In this document: positions 1 through 8,995 of the stretch, in pieces
Layout of the letters: every line of letters starts with the position of its first letter
Position numbering within the stretch: the first letter of the stretch is position 1
DNA from: Saturnia japonica
Taxonomy: Eukaryota > Arthropoda > Insecta > Lepidoptera > Saturniidae
Assembly (NCBI GenBank): GCA_033032175.1
Contig: CM065304.1
Span: forward strand, 3,844,001-3,908,000
Direction of reading: 5' to 3'
DNA: 64,000 bases
Made by a program: the position numbers and the translations under genes
The notes under the pieces: model-generated
Seen by the model: only the letters and a program-made list of their open reading frames with translations
Databases searched by the model: none
What the model was told of the DNA's origin: nothing

Positions 1-1
1 A

Positions 2-1702
2 GAGTGGTTGCACTTGGAACCTGATCAGTGGCCTAAGTCGGAGTTGCTGATTGAGGAAAAAGAGGCACATGTCGAACTTAAGAAAACTGTATGCAATATA
101 AACATTAGTTTAAATGAGAGTATATTAAAACAATTGGAAAACTATTTCAGTAAATATACAAAGATTGTAAGAACGTTGGCCTGGGTAATGAGATTTATAT
201 ATAATATACGTAATAAAAATAATAAGAGGATTGGTGAAATAGCATACAGTGAATTTAACGAGGCTGAAAAGCATATAATAAAATTTATACAACATGAAAA
301 TATGGAGTTGATTGAAAAGAAGAGTGAAAGTCTGACACAGTTTTATGATAAAGAAGGAATATTAAGAGTTAAAACAAAATTGCTGCTATCAGATTTTCCT
401 GAACAAATAAAAACTCCTTACCTACTTTTAGCGAATAATCCTATTGTGACTGCACTAGTGAGACAAAGACATGTACAGCTACAACATGCAGGCACCAATC
501 AGCTAATTGCAGACATCCGGTCTAGATTCTGGATAATAGGAATTCGTCGCCTAGTGAGATCAGTTATATCTAAATGCATCATATGTATAAGACATAGATC
601 AAAACCAGTACAAGCACCGACTGCTCCATTACCTACAGAACGTGTAACATGTTCAGCACCGTTTCAAACAACAGGAGTTGATCTCGCTGGACCTCTTTAT
701 TTGAAAAATGGAGAGAAATGCTGGATTGTGCTTTACACTTGTGCTGTCTATCGTGCAGTACATCTAGAATTGACTAAGTCCTTGTCCACAGAATCATTTA
801 TAATGACATTAAGGAGATTTATAGCACGACGTGGTCGCATCGACACGCTTATGTCAGACCAAGGCACTAATTTTCAAGGAATTAAACATCTACTTACCTT
901 GTTAGATTGGGATGAAATCCAAAGACGCTCGATGATAGAACGCATAACGTGGAAAATGAATGTACCTTCTGCTGCTTGGTGGGGAGGGTATTGGGAGCGT
1001 CTGATAAGAATAATGAAAGATTTACTGCGTCGTGTCTTAGGAAAATCATCTGTATCATACGATGAGCTTCAAACTATTCTTTGTGACTGTGAAGCCACAA
1101 TGAATGGCCGTCCATTGACATATGTTAACAACGATAAAGCTGAAGCATTGGAGCCATTGACACCAGCACATTTCATACAGCCTTTGAGCAACACAGATGT
1201 AACTGATATTGATCAGATTGACGCAAAAGGCATGAATAAACGTCTAAGATACTTACAAAATCTTCGAGAGCAATTTAGACATAGATTCAAAACTGAATAT
1301 TTAACAATGTTAGTGCAAAGAGGAAGAGAAAAGGCTGATAGTCTGAAAGTAGGAGATATTGTTTTAATTGAAACCGGAGATAAAAGGATAAAGTGGCCTT
1401 TAGGATTAATCGAAGAAATTTACCCTGGAAGAGATGGTATTAGCAGATCTGCACGCGTGAGAACATCTGTAGGGTACAAGGTTCGTCCTTTTCAAAGACT
1501 GTACAAACTAGAAATCACATGTACTGATTTTAGTTTTTTGAAGACAGATTCTGATGATCAAAATAGCCCAACAGGTAATGATAGTTTATTAAACTCTAAT
1601 TCAGCAGATCAACAAAGATCAATGAGTCCTGAGAAACCACAGTTGAAGACTCGCAGCGGTAGGGTGGTAAAACTGCCAAGTGAGTATAAGTTATATGTTT
1701 AA
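2..1702 (+). CDS. BEL/Pao retrotransposon pol, integrase end (5' partial)
   Basis: The open frame runs in from the left edge and ends at a TAA at 1700-1702. About 564 codons are visible. It encodes the C-terminal part of a BEL/Pao polyprotein. Counting from the TTG codon at 8, a His155/His160 with Cys190/Cys193 HHCC zinc finger is followed by an rve integrase core. The core has the catalytic triad Asp225 (VDLAGPL), Asp284 (MSDQGTNF) and Glu330 (WWGGYWERL). A C-terminal region of the DUF5641 type found in BEL elements follows. Integrase inserts the cDNA copy into the host genome. The frame is intact with no internal stop, so this copy may be fairly young. Protease and reverse transcriptase would lie left of the window. 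The TTG at 8 is only the first possible start and is not a true initiation site. Confidence 0.9.
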   Translation, partial: EWLHLEPDQWPKSELLIEEKEAHVELKKTVCNINISLNESILKQLENYFSKYTKIVRTLAWVMRFIYNIRNKNNKRIGEIAYSEFNEAEKHIIKFIQHENMELIEKKSESLTQFYDKEGILRVKTKLLLSDFPEQIKTPYLLLANNPIVTALVRQRHVQLQHAGTNQLIADIRSRFWIIGIRRLVRSVISKCIICIRHRSKPVQAPTAPLPTERVTCSAPFQTTGVDLAGPLYLKNGEKCWIVLYTCAVYRAVHLELTKSLSTESFIMTLRRFIARRGRIDTLMSDQGTNFQGIKHLLTLLDWDEIQRRSMIERITWKMNVPSAAWWGGYWERLIRIMKDLLRRVLGKSSVSYDELQTILCDCEATMNGRPLTYVNNDKAEALEPLTPAHFIQPLSNTDVTDIDQIDAKGMNKRLRYLQNLREQFRHRFKTEYLTMLVQRGREKADSLKVGDIVLIETGDKRIKWPLGLIEEIYPGRDGISRSARVRTSVGYKVRPFQRLYKLEITCTDFSFLKTDSDDQNSPTGNDSLLNSNSADQQRSMSPEKPQLKTRSGRVVKLPSEYKLYV

Positions 1703-1959
1703 ATTCTTTATTCTAAACTGTCTTTTATAGCAATCTCCATATTTAGTTTATTTTTTGTTACTAATTATCTGTCAGACAAATATGATACATTATATTAATT
1801 TATAATTGTAAAACTATTATTATAATTAATAATGGCAATGGTTGTAATTCTTGCATATTGCGATAGAGCTTCGAGGAAAGTTGTAAATTGTTAAATTTTT
1901 ATATAATATAATTGTACTTCAGTAATATAACATTCGGATATATACTTTGTTTCGGTGTG

Positions 1960-2119
1960 CGGAGGATGTTGTGAAATCCGAATGTATTCGTTTTTTGAAG
2001 TGGTTGCGTTGGCAACAGTTGTTGTTAGAAAAATAAAGAGAATTGAGAAACATGTGAATCCTCGTTAATATTTTAATCCTTAATTTAAATAAATAGAACC
2101 GTAGCGTAATAATATTACA
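1960..2119 (+). repeat. putative polypurine tract and 3' LTR of the BEL/Pao element
   Basis: A purine run GGAGGA ends at 1966 and is followed at once by TGTTGTGAAATCC, the expected layout of a polypurine tract and an LTR starting with TG. Two AATAAA-type polyadenylation signals (about 2033 and 2089) lie inside. A TACA ending at 2119 is a plausible LTR end. About 153 bp is short for a BEL LTR, so the right boundary may be wrong or the LTR truncated. The matching 5' LTR is outside the window, so the call rests on context. Confidence 0.4.
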
Positions 2120-2189
2120 ATATGTTTTGTATAATGTAAGCTTATGTAGCTCAGGAATATTTTGCTTAGTATCAAGGAATGCAGTCTAT

Positions 2190-2517
2190 GTGTATTGTAA
2201 ATCACCCTTATTTTTTAAAACACGAAACACTGTTATTTTTTCCTAAAAGCATAAATATGAATTTTCATATCCCTAAATTTAGAAATTGTGGGTTCTTCAT
2301 ACAATCTTTCATCCCCTATTTCACCTCTTAAAGTTTTATTTTCACGACATAAGGTAAGCCAATGTCTTTCTTTAAGGTCCAATATATCTCTATACCAAAA
2401 TTCATCAAATTTGGTTTGATGCGTTCTTCGTACAAACCTTCATCGTCTATTTCAGGGCGTGAAATGCAACAGACAGGACAGACAGAGTTACTTTCGCATT
2501 TATAATATTAGTATGGA
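2190..2517 (-). mobile_element. Helitron-like nonautonomous element, family D, copy 1 (3' end missing)
   Basis: Read on the - strand the right end gives A|TCCATACTAATATTATAAA, the 5' terminus typical of short lepidopteran Helitron-like elements. It contains a (GACA)-like stretch and the GGGTTCTTCATACAA block found again at 5385-5702 (opposite orientation) and 58620-59344 (same orientation). The 3' CTAG terminus is not present at the left side. Confidence 0.55.
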
Positions 2518-2615
2518 TTATTCATTTCATTATGCTGTCGTTCTCTATGGTGTCAATAAATTACCCAATAGCAGAATAACGACAACAGTAATAATAATAA
2601 ATTTTTGAAATTAAT

Positions 2616-2646
<31 letters not shown>

Positions 2647-3415
2647 CTTTCTTTGTTTCTCTTTAACTGATACTTTAGCATGGTAAACATAGTAAAAGAT
2701 CGATTGTTGTGGTGTCCTTTTTGTTTTCTATAATAGGGATTTTTATATTGTTAACACAAGCCTGAAAAGTGAATGAAAGACGGTAATTTTTTTGGAGAGA
2801 TCGGCCTTTTAGACCTCGATTTATTGTGAATCGATACATCAGAGTTAGATTTGAATCGATCTTTTTCGGAATGAATTGCCTAGCAGCGATGCGGCACTCG
2901 ACTTGCTTGCGTGATTATATCCAACCTAGGGTGACCACTTATTAATATGATTTATTATATAGATGTGTGGTCAACTCATATTGGAAAGTTCCAAATTCTC
3001 TGAAACTGTACATTTTTTAACTTTATGTAAACTTTCAATAGTCATCATTTTACAAACCAGTTCCAAAGTTTCAGCCAATACAACTGAAGAGCTATTTTAT
3101 AGCATTTTTATCGAACAAATGTTCGACGTGATTTTTTAAATTGATATAACTTTTTTATTTATGAACTCATTGAAGTAAAACCACATTAAATGTTAAGTCA
3201 ACCTTACCAAAATATATTAGTTGAAACCGTTTCCAAGATCAGTTAAGCCGTTTCTGAGATTAGCGCATACAAACGTTGGCAAACAGACAAACACAAAAAT
3301 TCTAACAATCATTGTTTAGGGTTCTCCTGCGTTGATAGGGACCCTCAATAATAGTTTTTCTCATATATCTTCTATGTACAGACATCGATCAGTTACGTTT
3401 TTATTATATGTATAG
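2518..3415. repeat. long dispersed repeat, copy 1 (paired with 59345-60211)
   Basis: This AT-rich block aligns by eye over its whole length with 59345-60211 in the same orientation. Shared landmarks include the CT microsatellite near the left end, TTTTTCGGAATGAATTGC, AGCATTTTTATCGAACAAAT, AAGCCGTTTCTGA, ACGTTGGCAAACAGACAAAC and a right end of TTTTTATTATATGTATA. No coding potential is seen. Because the adjacent Helitron D copy is shared too, both blocks derive from one larger repeated unit. Confidence 0.75.
2616..2647. repeat. (CT)n(AT)n microsatellite
   Basis: Uninterrupted CT dinucleotides pass directly into AT dinucleotides. The equivalent position in the second copy of the long repeat, near 59498, carries an expanded CT tract. 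Confidence 0.9.
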
Positions 3416-3428
3416 ATTGCCTTATGTT

Positions 3429-4020
3429 TTATTTGATCAGGTTATGCGCCCAGAATATGATCCGTAATTCAGCATTTAAAATCATGTATTTAGCGCGCTC
3501 TACCAAAGTTCTATTCATTCTCTCACTAAGGCCATTCTGCTCGGGTGTGTACGGATTAGATGTCTGGTGCAGTATTCCATTTTTCTTCAAGTGCGACTCA
3601 AAATTATTATTTTTGTATTCAGTTCCATTATCGCTTCTCAGAATTTTTATTTTTGTATTTAAATCATTCTCTACTTTATTGTTAAATTGTACAAATTTTT
3701 CAAATACTTCACTTTGGATGAGCTCTAGCAAGTTCGTTGCCCGGGAGCCTTCAGTGGGGAACGGTTTTCTCGTTTGCTTACCTTCAGGACAGGTTACACA
3801 GGTCGAGTTCTCTGTTCTTGGTGACAGCTTTACCGCCTTCTGTACAGTTAGGTATTTTATTAAGGTTATTGAAATTTAAGTGACCCATACGCTGATGCCA
3901 TAGATAAGTATCACCATCAGTCTTAGCATCTGCAGATCCAAGATGGGTTGCGTGGTATCCTGCGCGCGCCTCTCTAAAGGTTTGTCCGAGTCCAGTATCC
4001 AGCCCGCGAAGTAGCCCCAC
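3429..4020 (-). pseudogene. copia-type retrotransposon fragment (GAG-pre-integrase and integrase), broken
   Basis: Two - strand frames carry neighbouring parts of a Ty1/copia polyprotein. 4020-3784 has the GAG-pre-integrase signature with WHQRMGHLN. 3731-3429 has the middle of the integrase core, including LRSDNGTEY with the second catalytic Asp, and PYTPEQNGLSERMNRT with the catalytic Glu. The two parts are in different frames, separated by a frameshift near 3780-3800. The first catalytic Asp region is missing or very degenerate. There is no reverse transcriptase. It is a dead fragment whose left edge abuts the long repeat. Confidence 0.85.
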
Positions 4021-4777
4021 GGTAGGGCCATTGCCAACGTCTCACAAAAAATGAGAAAGCTGTATAAATTGAATAAAGTATTTTTGATATTCAATATTCC
4101 TTAAAATTATGGAAGGGCTGTAAATTATTATGATCCAAGAAACCGACAAATAATCCCTCTAAAAATTTTATTCGATAGGTTTGGGAACAAAATTTGGTTT
4201 CTCTTAAAATACACCATTTTGATCTTTTTCGACTTCATTTATCGAAAGACATAAATTGAATCCTACTACTCCTACTCCGAATCCAACCTAAACGTCTGAG
4301 TCGAACACCTGACTCACGTTGGGGGCGGGCAACACGTACAATTAAAACTTACGTGGCTAATTTGGGCAAAGGTAACCCAACAAAATGGAGAATATTAATA
4401 ATATTGAACATACTGGGCCGCTTCCCGGGGGCGATCTTCGGGACACGTTTGGAGCTGACGCTGGACGTGACAGAATGCAAACCGTCAGCGGCTCACTGCT
4501 AAGCAGGCGGGCGAGAGTCGGAGAACCCGAAGATACTACAGCCGAATAAGGGAATGAGTAGGGGGCGGATTACGCTTTGCAGGGTAGGGCTTTACCCATA
4601 AATTCTGCCGGCTCATCTGTAACGATCACGAATTATGCAGTAAATGACGATAGAAGAAGAAAGTGGTCAATGTAAGGTATGGCCATAGATAAGGTAGTTA
4701 TAAATATTTGTTTTTCTCATTACGTTAAACATTCCCCTGGCGACAAAATCGGATTTTTTCCTGAGATAAGAATAATC
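4021..4777. other. no recognisable gene
   Basis: I see no conserved coding sequence here. A moderately GC-rich part (about 4310-4640) may be the 5' leader of the gypsy-type element whose gag remnant follows, but no LTR or primer-binding site could be assigned. Confidence 0.4.
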
Positions 4778-5228
4778 ATGCCTTTCGGAAAGTTACATGA
4801 ATTCGAACAACACGGCCGGGGAATCTGGAACGGTTATGTACGACTCGTGGAGCAGTTTATTTTGCTGAATAATATCAGTAGTGAATTACGGGTGGCCACG
4901 TTGGTTACTCACGTCGGTGCGGTTACGTACGACCTAATGTGTGACCTTTGTGCGCCTGAGCTACCTAAAAAGAAGATGTTTGAGCAACTTGTGACACCGG
5001 TGCGCAACCATCTCGAGCCGAAGAGATCCGAAATTACTGAAAGGCATGTCTTTCGACAGCGGTGACAAGCGGAAACCGAGGCCATCAAATTTAAAACCAC
5101 CATTTCTTCAAAATTTAAAACATCTCGCATATCACATATTGTAATTTTGGCACAATGTTGGAAGAAAATATTCAAGATCAATTTGTCTCGGGTTTAGAAA
5201 GTGAGGAAATGCGAAAATGTTTTTCATA
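4778..5228 (+). pseudogene. Ty3/gypsy-type (Mag-like) gag remnant, frameshifted
   Basis: From the ATG at 4778 the frame reads like gag of insect Ty3/gypsy elements: a W-x-x-Y-x-x-R-x-x-Q start, then LCAPELPKKKMFEQL and NHLEPKRSEITERHVFRQR. It stops at 5063-5065. The gag sequence continues in a second frame at about 5155-5228 (DQFVSGLESEEMRKCF), so at least one frameshift has broken it. No protease or reverse transcriptase follows. Assignment to the Mag lineage is from memory of the family's gag style and is tentative. Confidence 0.7.
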
Positions 5229-5384
5229 GAAATCCAAAAGGTAGGATTGTCAATGAACACAATAAAAACCAAAATTCTAATCAATGGAGTACCCCAAAAC
5301 ATTATAGTGGCAACAGGAAAAAATTAGATAAGGTCATACATAGCCTATACCTTACGTAAACTTGATGAAAGGAATGATGGAATG

Positions 5385-5702
5385 AAATAGGGGATGAAAG
5401 TTCTTATGAAGAACCCATATTGTTTCAAATTAAGGAGATGAAAATTCATATTAAAGCTTTTGGTAAGAAATAAAAGGGGTTTCACCTTTTTCAAAAAACC
5501 TCGCAAGCCGGTACAGTATGGGTAATTTCAATTTTATTTTAAAGTTTTATTAGGAGGGTTAATGTGTTGGATTCATATTGGCATATAATTACAATACCAT
5601 ACACCCATAAAACCATCTATGATTTTATTTTGGTTTATCGTGTTCCGAGATCAATCTGCGTATATTCAATAATACGCAGACGAACTCGCGGGTACCAGCT
5701 AG
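5385..5702 (+). mobile_element. Helitron-like family D, 3' portion with terminal hairpin and CTAG
   Basis: The left part is the reverse complement of the GGGTTCTTCATACAA block of the 2190-2517 copy. The right end has a perfect 9-bp hairpin (TCTGCGTAT / ATACGCAGA, about 5656-5681). It is followed about 20 nt later by CAGCTAG|T at 5697-5703. A hairpin just before a CTRR end is the diagnostic Helitron 3' terminus. The 5' end is truncated. Confidence 0.65.
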
Positions 5703-5718
5703 TATATAAATAATCTAA

Positions 5719-6243
5719 TCTATACAATTAATAAAATTGAAGTGTCTGTTTGTAATGTCAAAATAACAGCTTTTTACTAAATGCATATGAAAATATATAC
5801 GATACCTATAACAAAATACCCATTTTTAAAATTTTTGCTGTCTGTCTGACTGTTTGTTCCGGGTAATCTCCGAAACGGTTGGACTGATTTTGACGGGACT
5901 TTCACTGGTATTTTACTGATAGTTGAATTTATAAGGAGTAACTTATGCTAATTTAATTTTAGAAAAAGAATAGGGTTCCGCACAAATAAAAAAACTGGTC
6001 ATGGTGAATCAATTCAGGCGCTTAAATGGCTTATGCAGAGTATACCATAAGATATTACCAAATTAATGTACTACGTAATCATAGGTATCAAAATACCTAC
6101 AAAAAAATATGGGAGAGTATATATCTATCTTCTAAGGAACACCCACAATAGGCATTTTTGTCTTTAAAATAGCCGGGAGCGGGGGAGCAAGATTCATGTG
6201 GGCATTCTGTAGTCCACGTGAGTGAAGCCACGGGCACAGCTAG
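5719..6243 (+). mobile_element. Helitron-like nonautonomous element, family A, copy 1 (full length)
   Basis: It begins A|TCTATACAATTAATAAAATTG and ends GGGCACAGCTAG|T, about 525 bp, with no target duplication beyond the flanking A and T. Internal hallmarks are a (GTCT)n stretch, GGTAATCTCCGAAACGGTTGG, and CACCCACAATAGGCA. Five other copies lie in the window (18076, 18778, 32735, 34874, 57208). No coding capacity. Confidence 0.8.
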
Positions 6244-6261
6244 TATTAAATAAAATAGATT

Positions 6262-6400
6262 TCTTTGGAAATTATTTTTGGAACCTAGTTCTTTATCGCA
6301 CAGTATCGACTTGCCGGGTGGGGTCTACGGCTAGACGAATCAAAGTGTAAGAAATTTCAGTCACGATCCGTTCCGCGATAACGCTTTTTTTTTTACGATT
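6262..6400 (+). repeat. dispersed repeat, family C, copy 1
   Basis: The core GGGGTCTACGGCTAG followed by CAAAGTGTAA and GTCACGATCC matches 30190-30420 in the opposite orientation at roughly 80% by eye. No coding potential or clear termini. Confidence 0.6.
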
Positions 6401-7484
6401 TCTAAAAGTAATATTGAAATTTCGTAAGAATCGGGCAAACCGTTTTTTGCTTAAATTCCTATATGCAAACAGACGGGCATAAAAGAATTATTGGCATATT
6501 CGTAATCAGTATCGTTCATATAGTGTGCCTAATGGAAAACTTTGGAAAAATATTAAAAGTACAGACAGATTTAGATGTAGATATTATGTGCAGTTATCGA
6601 GTTAATGCAAGCAAAGCAACAGGTAATAGCTAGTAATATATATATATCTCAAATGTGCTAATGAAACTCTTTCATCTGATACCCAACATAAGTACAATTC
6701 ACAGAGTCCTCTAGAGAGCCTCATAACAAATTCAGAGTGACGTCACATAGCCTATAACCAGCAAACACAATCAAGACACTTCTAACGACATCTTATTTTT
6801 CAAATTATGTTAAGGTACCTTTTTGTCGAGCCTTGTTAAAATGAATCTTTCAAAATTCGCATACATTTACTAAGCACCATCGATGACGATGAAGGAATAC
6901 ATAATGAGGAAACTTGAACACCTAAACAAATATTATGTTAATACCATAATATAACAAGAAAATATATAGAGGTACCAATTTTTCGGGGTTTCAAATCGTT
7001 ATTACGTGGTGGTGTTTTACTAAATTTGTAAACATGATATTGGCTAACCTTTTTGAATATCTGTACATATAAAATGCTTTGTCCTGAATGACTGACGAAT
7101 CAACACACAGCCTAATCCACTGATCGCAAAGACCTGAAACTTGGAGGGTGTGTTCTCTGTATGACGTAGGCATCCGGTAAGAAAGGATTTTCCGAAATTC
7201 TACCCCTAAGGGGGTGAAAGAGGGGGGCAAAATTTGTATGGAACAACGTGATTCCTTGGTCCATTCTACTTCAAATTTTGCATAAACCTTAATTCATGTA
7301 AGACGTGTTTCGGATTTTATTGAAATTTATCCCCTAACGGAGTTAAAAAGGAGTAGAAAGTTATTTTGGCGGCGATTTGCTTCGAAGTTAATATCAATAC
7401 TCCTTAATATTTTTGATTTAAATTAAATTTTATTCTGACACATGTTTGAAAACTCAATCGGATTTTATTCAAAAATGGTTGAAT
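6401..7484. other. gene-free, AT-rich, probable degraded repeats
   Basis: No conserved protein is seen in six frames. The stretch around 7075-7230 (ATGCTTTGTCCTGAATGACTG and CCCCTAAGGGGGTGAAAGAG) has the look of an insect interspersed repeat. No second copy was identified in this window. Confidence 0.5.
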
Positions 7485-8447
7485 TCACTTAAAAACATAA
7501 GCAAACACTCTTTAAAATTGGAATATCTCGAAAGTTACCGTATTATATTAGTACCTCATTTGAAGGTTTCTAAGTTTAAAGAGGCTATGCACTTTTAGGG
7601 TATGGTCAATAAATGATAATAAATATAATGGGACTTAGGGTTCGAAATTTGAAATGGTAAGGACTAGAACATTTTGGTTATAAATTATACGAATCATTCC
7701 TTATTCAATAAAAATATGCAAAATCTATACTAATACTATAATAAAGCGGAATAGTTTTTTGTTTGTTTGTATGTTTAAACACGCTAATCTCTCGAATAAC
7801 CAATCGGATTAGAAAAAATATTTTTTATATGATAGCCAGACTCATGAGGCTATATTATAACATTAGGCTACAGTTTCTAGCTAGCCTTAAATATTGATTT
7901 TTGTTACGTAAGTCGGAAGTCGAAGCCCTCGCGAACTGCTTTAGCCGCATGCGCTGGCTTAATGGTTAATGATACGTCAATACAAGGTTCTACAAAAATA
8001 TTGGCCATTAGTATATATAAAAAAGTCAGTGATATCATATATCTATCTCTTATACATGAGCCACAATAAGGCATTTTGTATTTTTTTGTTGAAGATTAAA
8101 AATTAATTTATGAGCATTATTTTTAAGCATGACATATTAATCCTTATGAACAAAAGTTACTTGATCATAAAGAAAATTTATAATGAAGATATACTTCGTC
8201 TTTTACAGCATGTTATTTGGACGCATAGTTTGAAACATAATACACAATTAAAACAATTAAGCACTCGGCTCGGGCTATGTCTATAGTAGTCTATAGTCTG
8301 TAGTTAGCGGCACGAACGAGTCGTGCGATGCCACGATGTGACTACCTGGCTGCCTGATAAAATTTTTGTCTTTATGGAAGTATTATAAATCATCAATCAG
8401 TGGTTTCTTCTAAATTATATGCGGGTGAAATCGCGGGTCACAGCTAG
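7485..8447 (+). mobile_element. Helitron-like family B, copy 1, with shared 5' flank
   Basis: The element proper starts A|TCTATACTAATACTATAAT at 7734 and ends CACAGCTAG|T at 8447. The 250 bp to its left (7485-7733) is also repeated beside copy 2 (57884-58080), so both are parts of a larger duplicated unit. Landmarks shared with copy 2 include CTAGCTAGCCTTAAATATTG, TTAGCCGCATG and TATTTGGACGCATAGTTTGA. Noncoding. Confidence 0.75.
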
Positions 8448-8639
8448 TCTCCTATATAATTGGATTTGTATTTATTTTTTGCTTGAGTTTAGCCTGAATA
8501 ATTCCTCGTAAGGGTGTAGTGTTTATATCGGATACCTACTATTAATTGTTTTGATGTCTTTAATACATTATTCCAAGGAACATTGCCTTACTGAGCGAGT
8601 TTAGTCCTAAGTCTGTATAGAGGAGAGTATTCTAAAGGG

Positions 8640-8995
8640 TTATTAAAACGGGTGCAACGTAGCCAAACAGAGCGACGGTACGTTCCGTACCGAGCGGGCT
8701 TGCACAACGAGAGAGTAGCGTGGCGCGGCGCGACGCCCGATCATCCTTCGGACTCGGTATTATGGCAAATACGTACTACGGTAAGCAGCGAGCTGCAAAC
8801 CAGTGTACGCAAGCCCAACTCATTACGTGCGACCAACTCTGTTCACACCCGAACCTACCAGGCGTGAAGAGAGCGAAACAGAACGGCACACACGCAGTGA
8901 GGTGCCTACACGGAGGCGTGGCGCTGGCGTAGCTACGGAGAGCAGAGTGGACTGCGTCGCTGGAGGGTGGAAGATTTCTTGAAGATAATGATACA
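8640..8995. other. GC-rich stretch of unknown role (possible 5' exon)
   Basis: This island is much richer in G and C than its surroundings. It contains short frames on both strands but no recognisable domain. One feature is exon-like: ATGGCAAATACG at 8761 is followed by TACTACG|GTAAGC, a good splice donor at 8780-8785. An upstream noncoding first exon of Ae2, or a lineage-specific gene, cannot be excluded. Confidence 0.25.

Noticed and set aside
4679..4777. Upstream extension of the gypsy-like gag frame
   Set aside because: The first 33 codons do not resemble gag. The ATG at 4778 fits the family start better.
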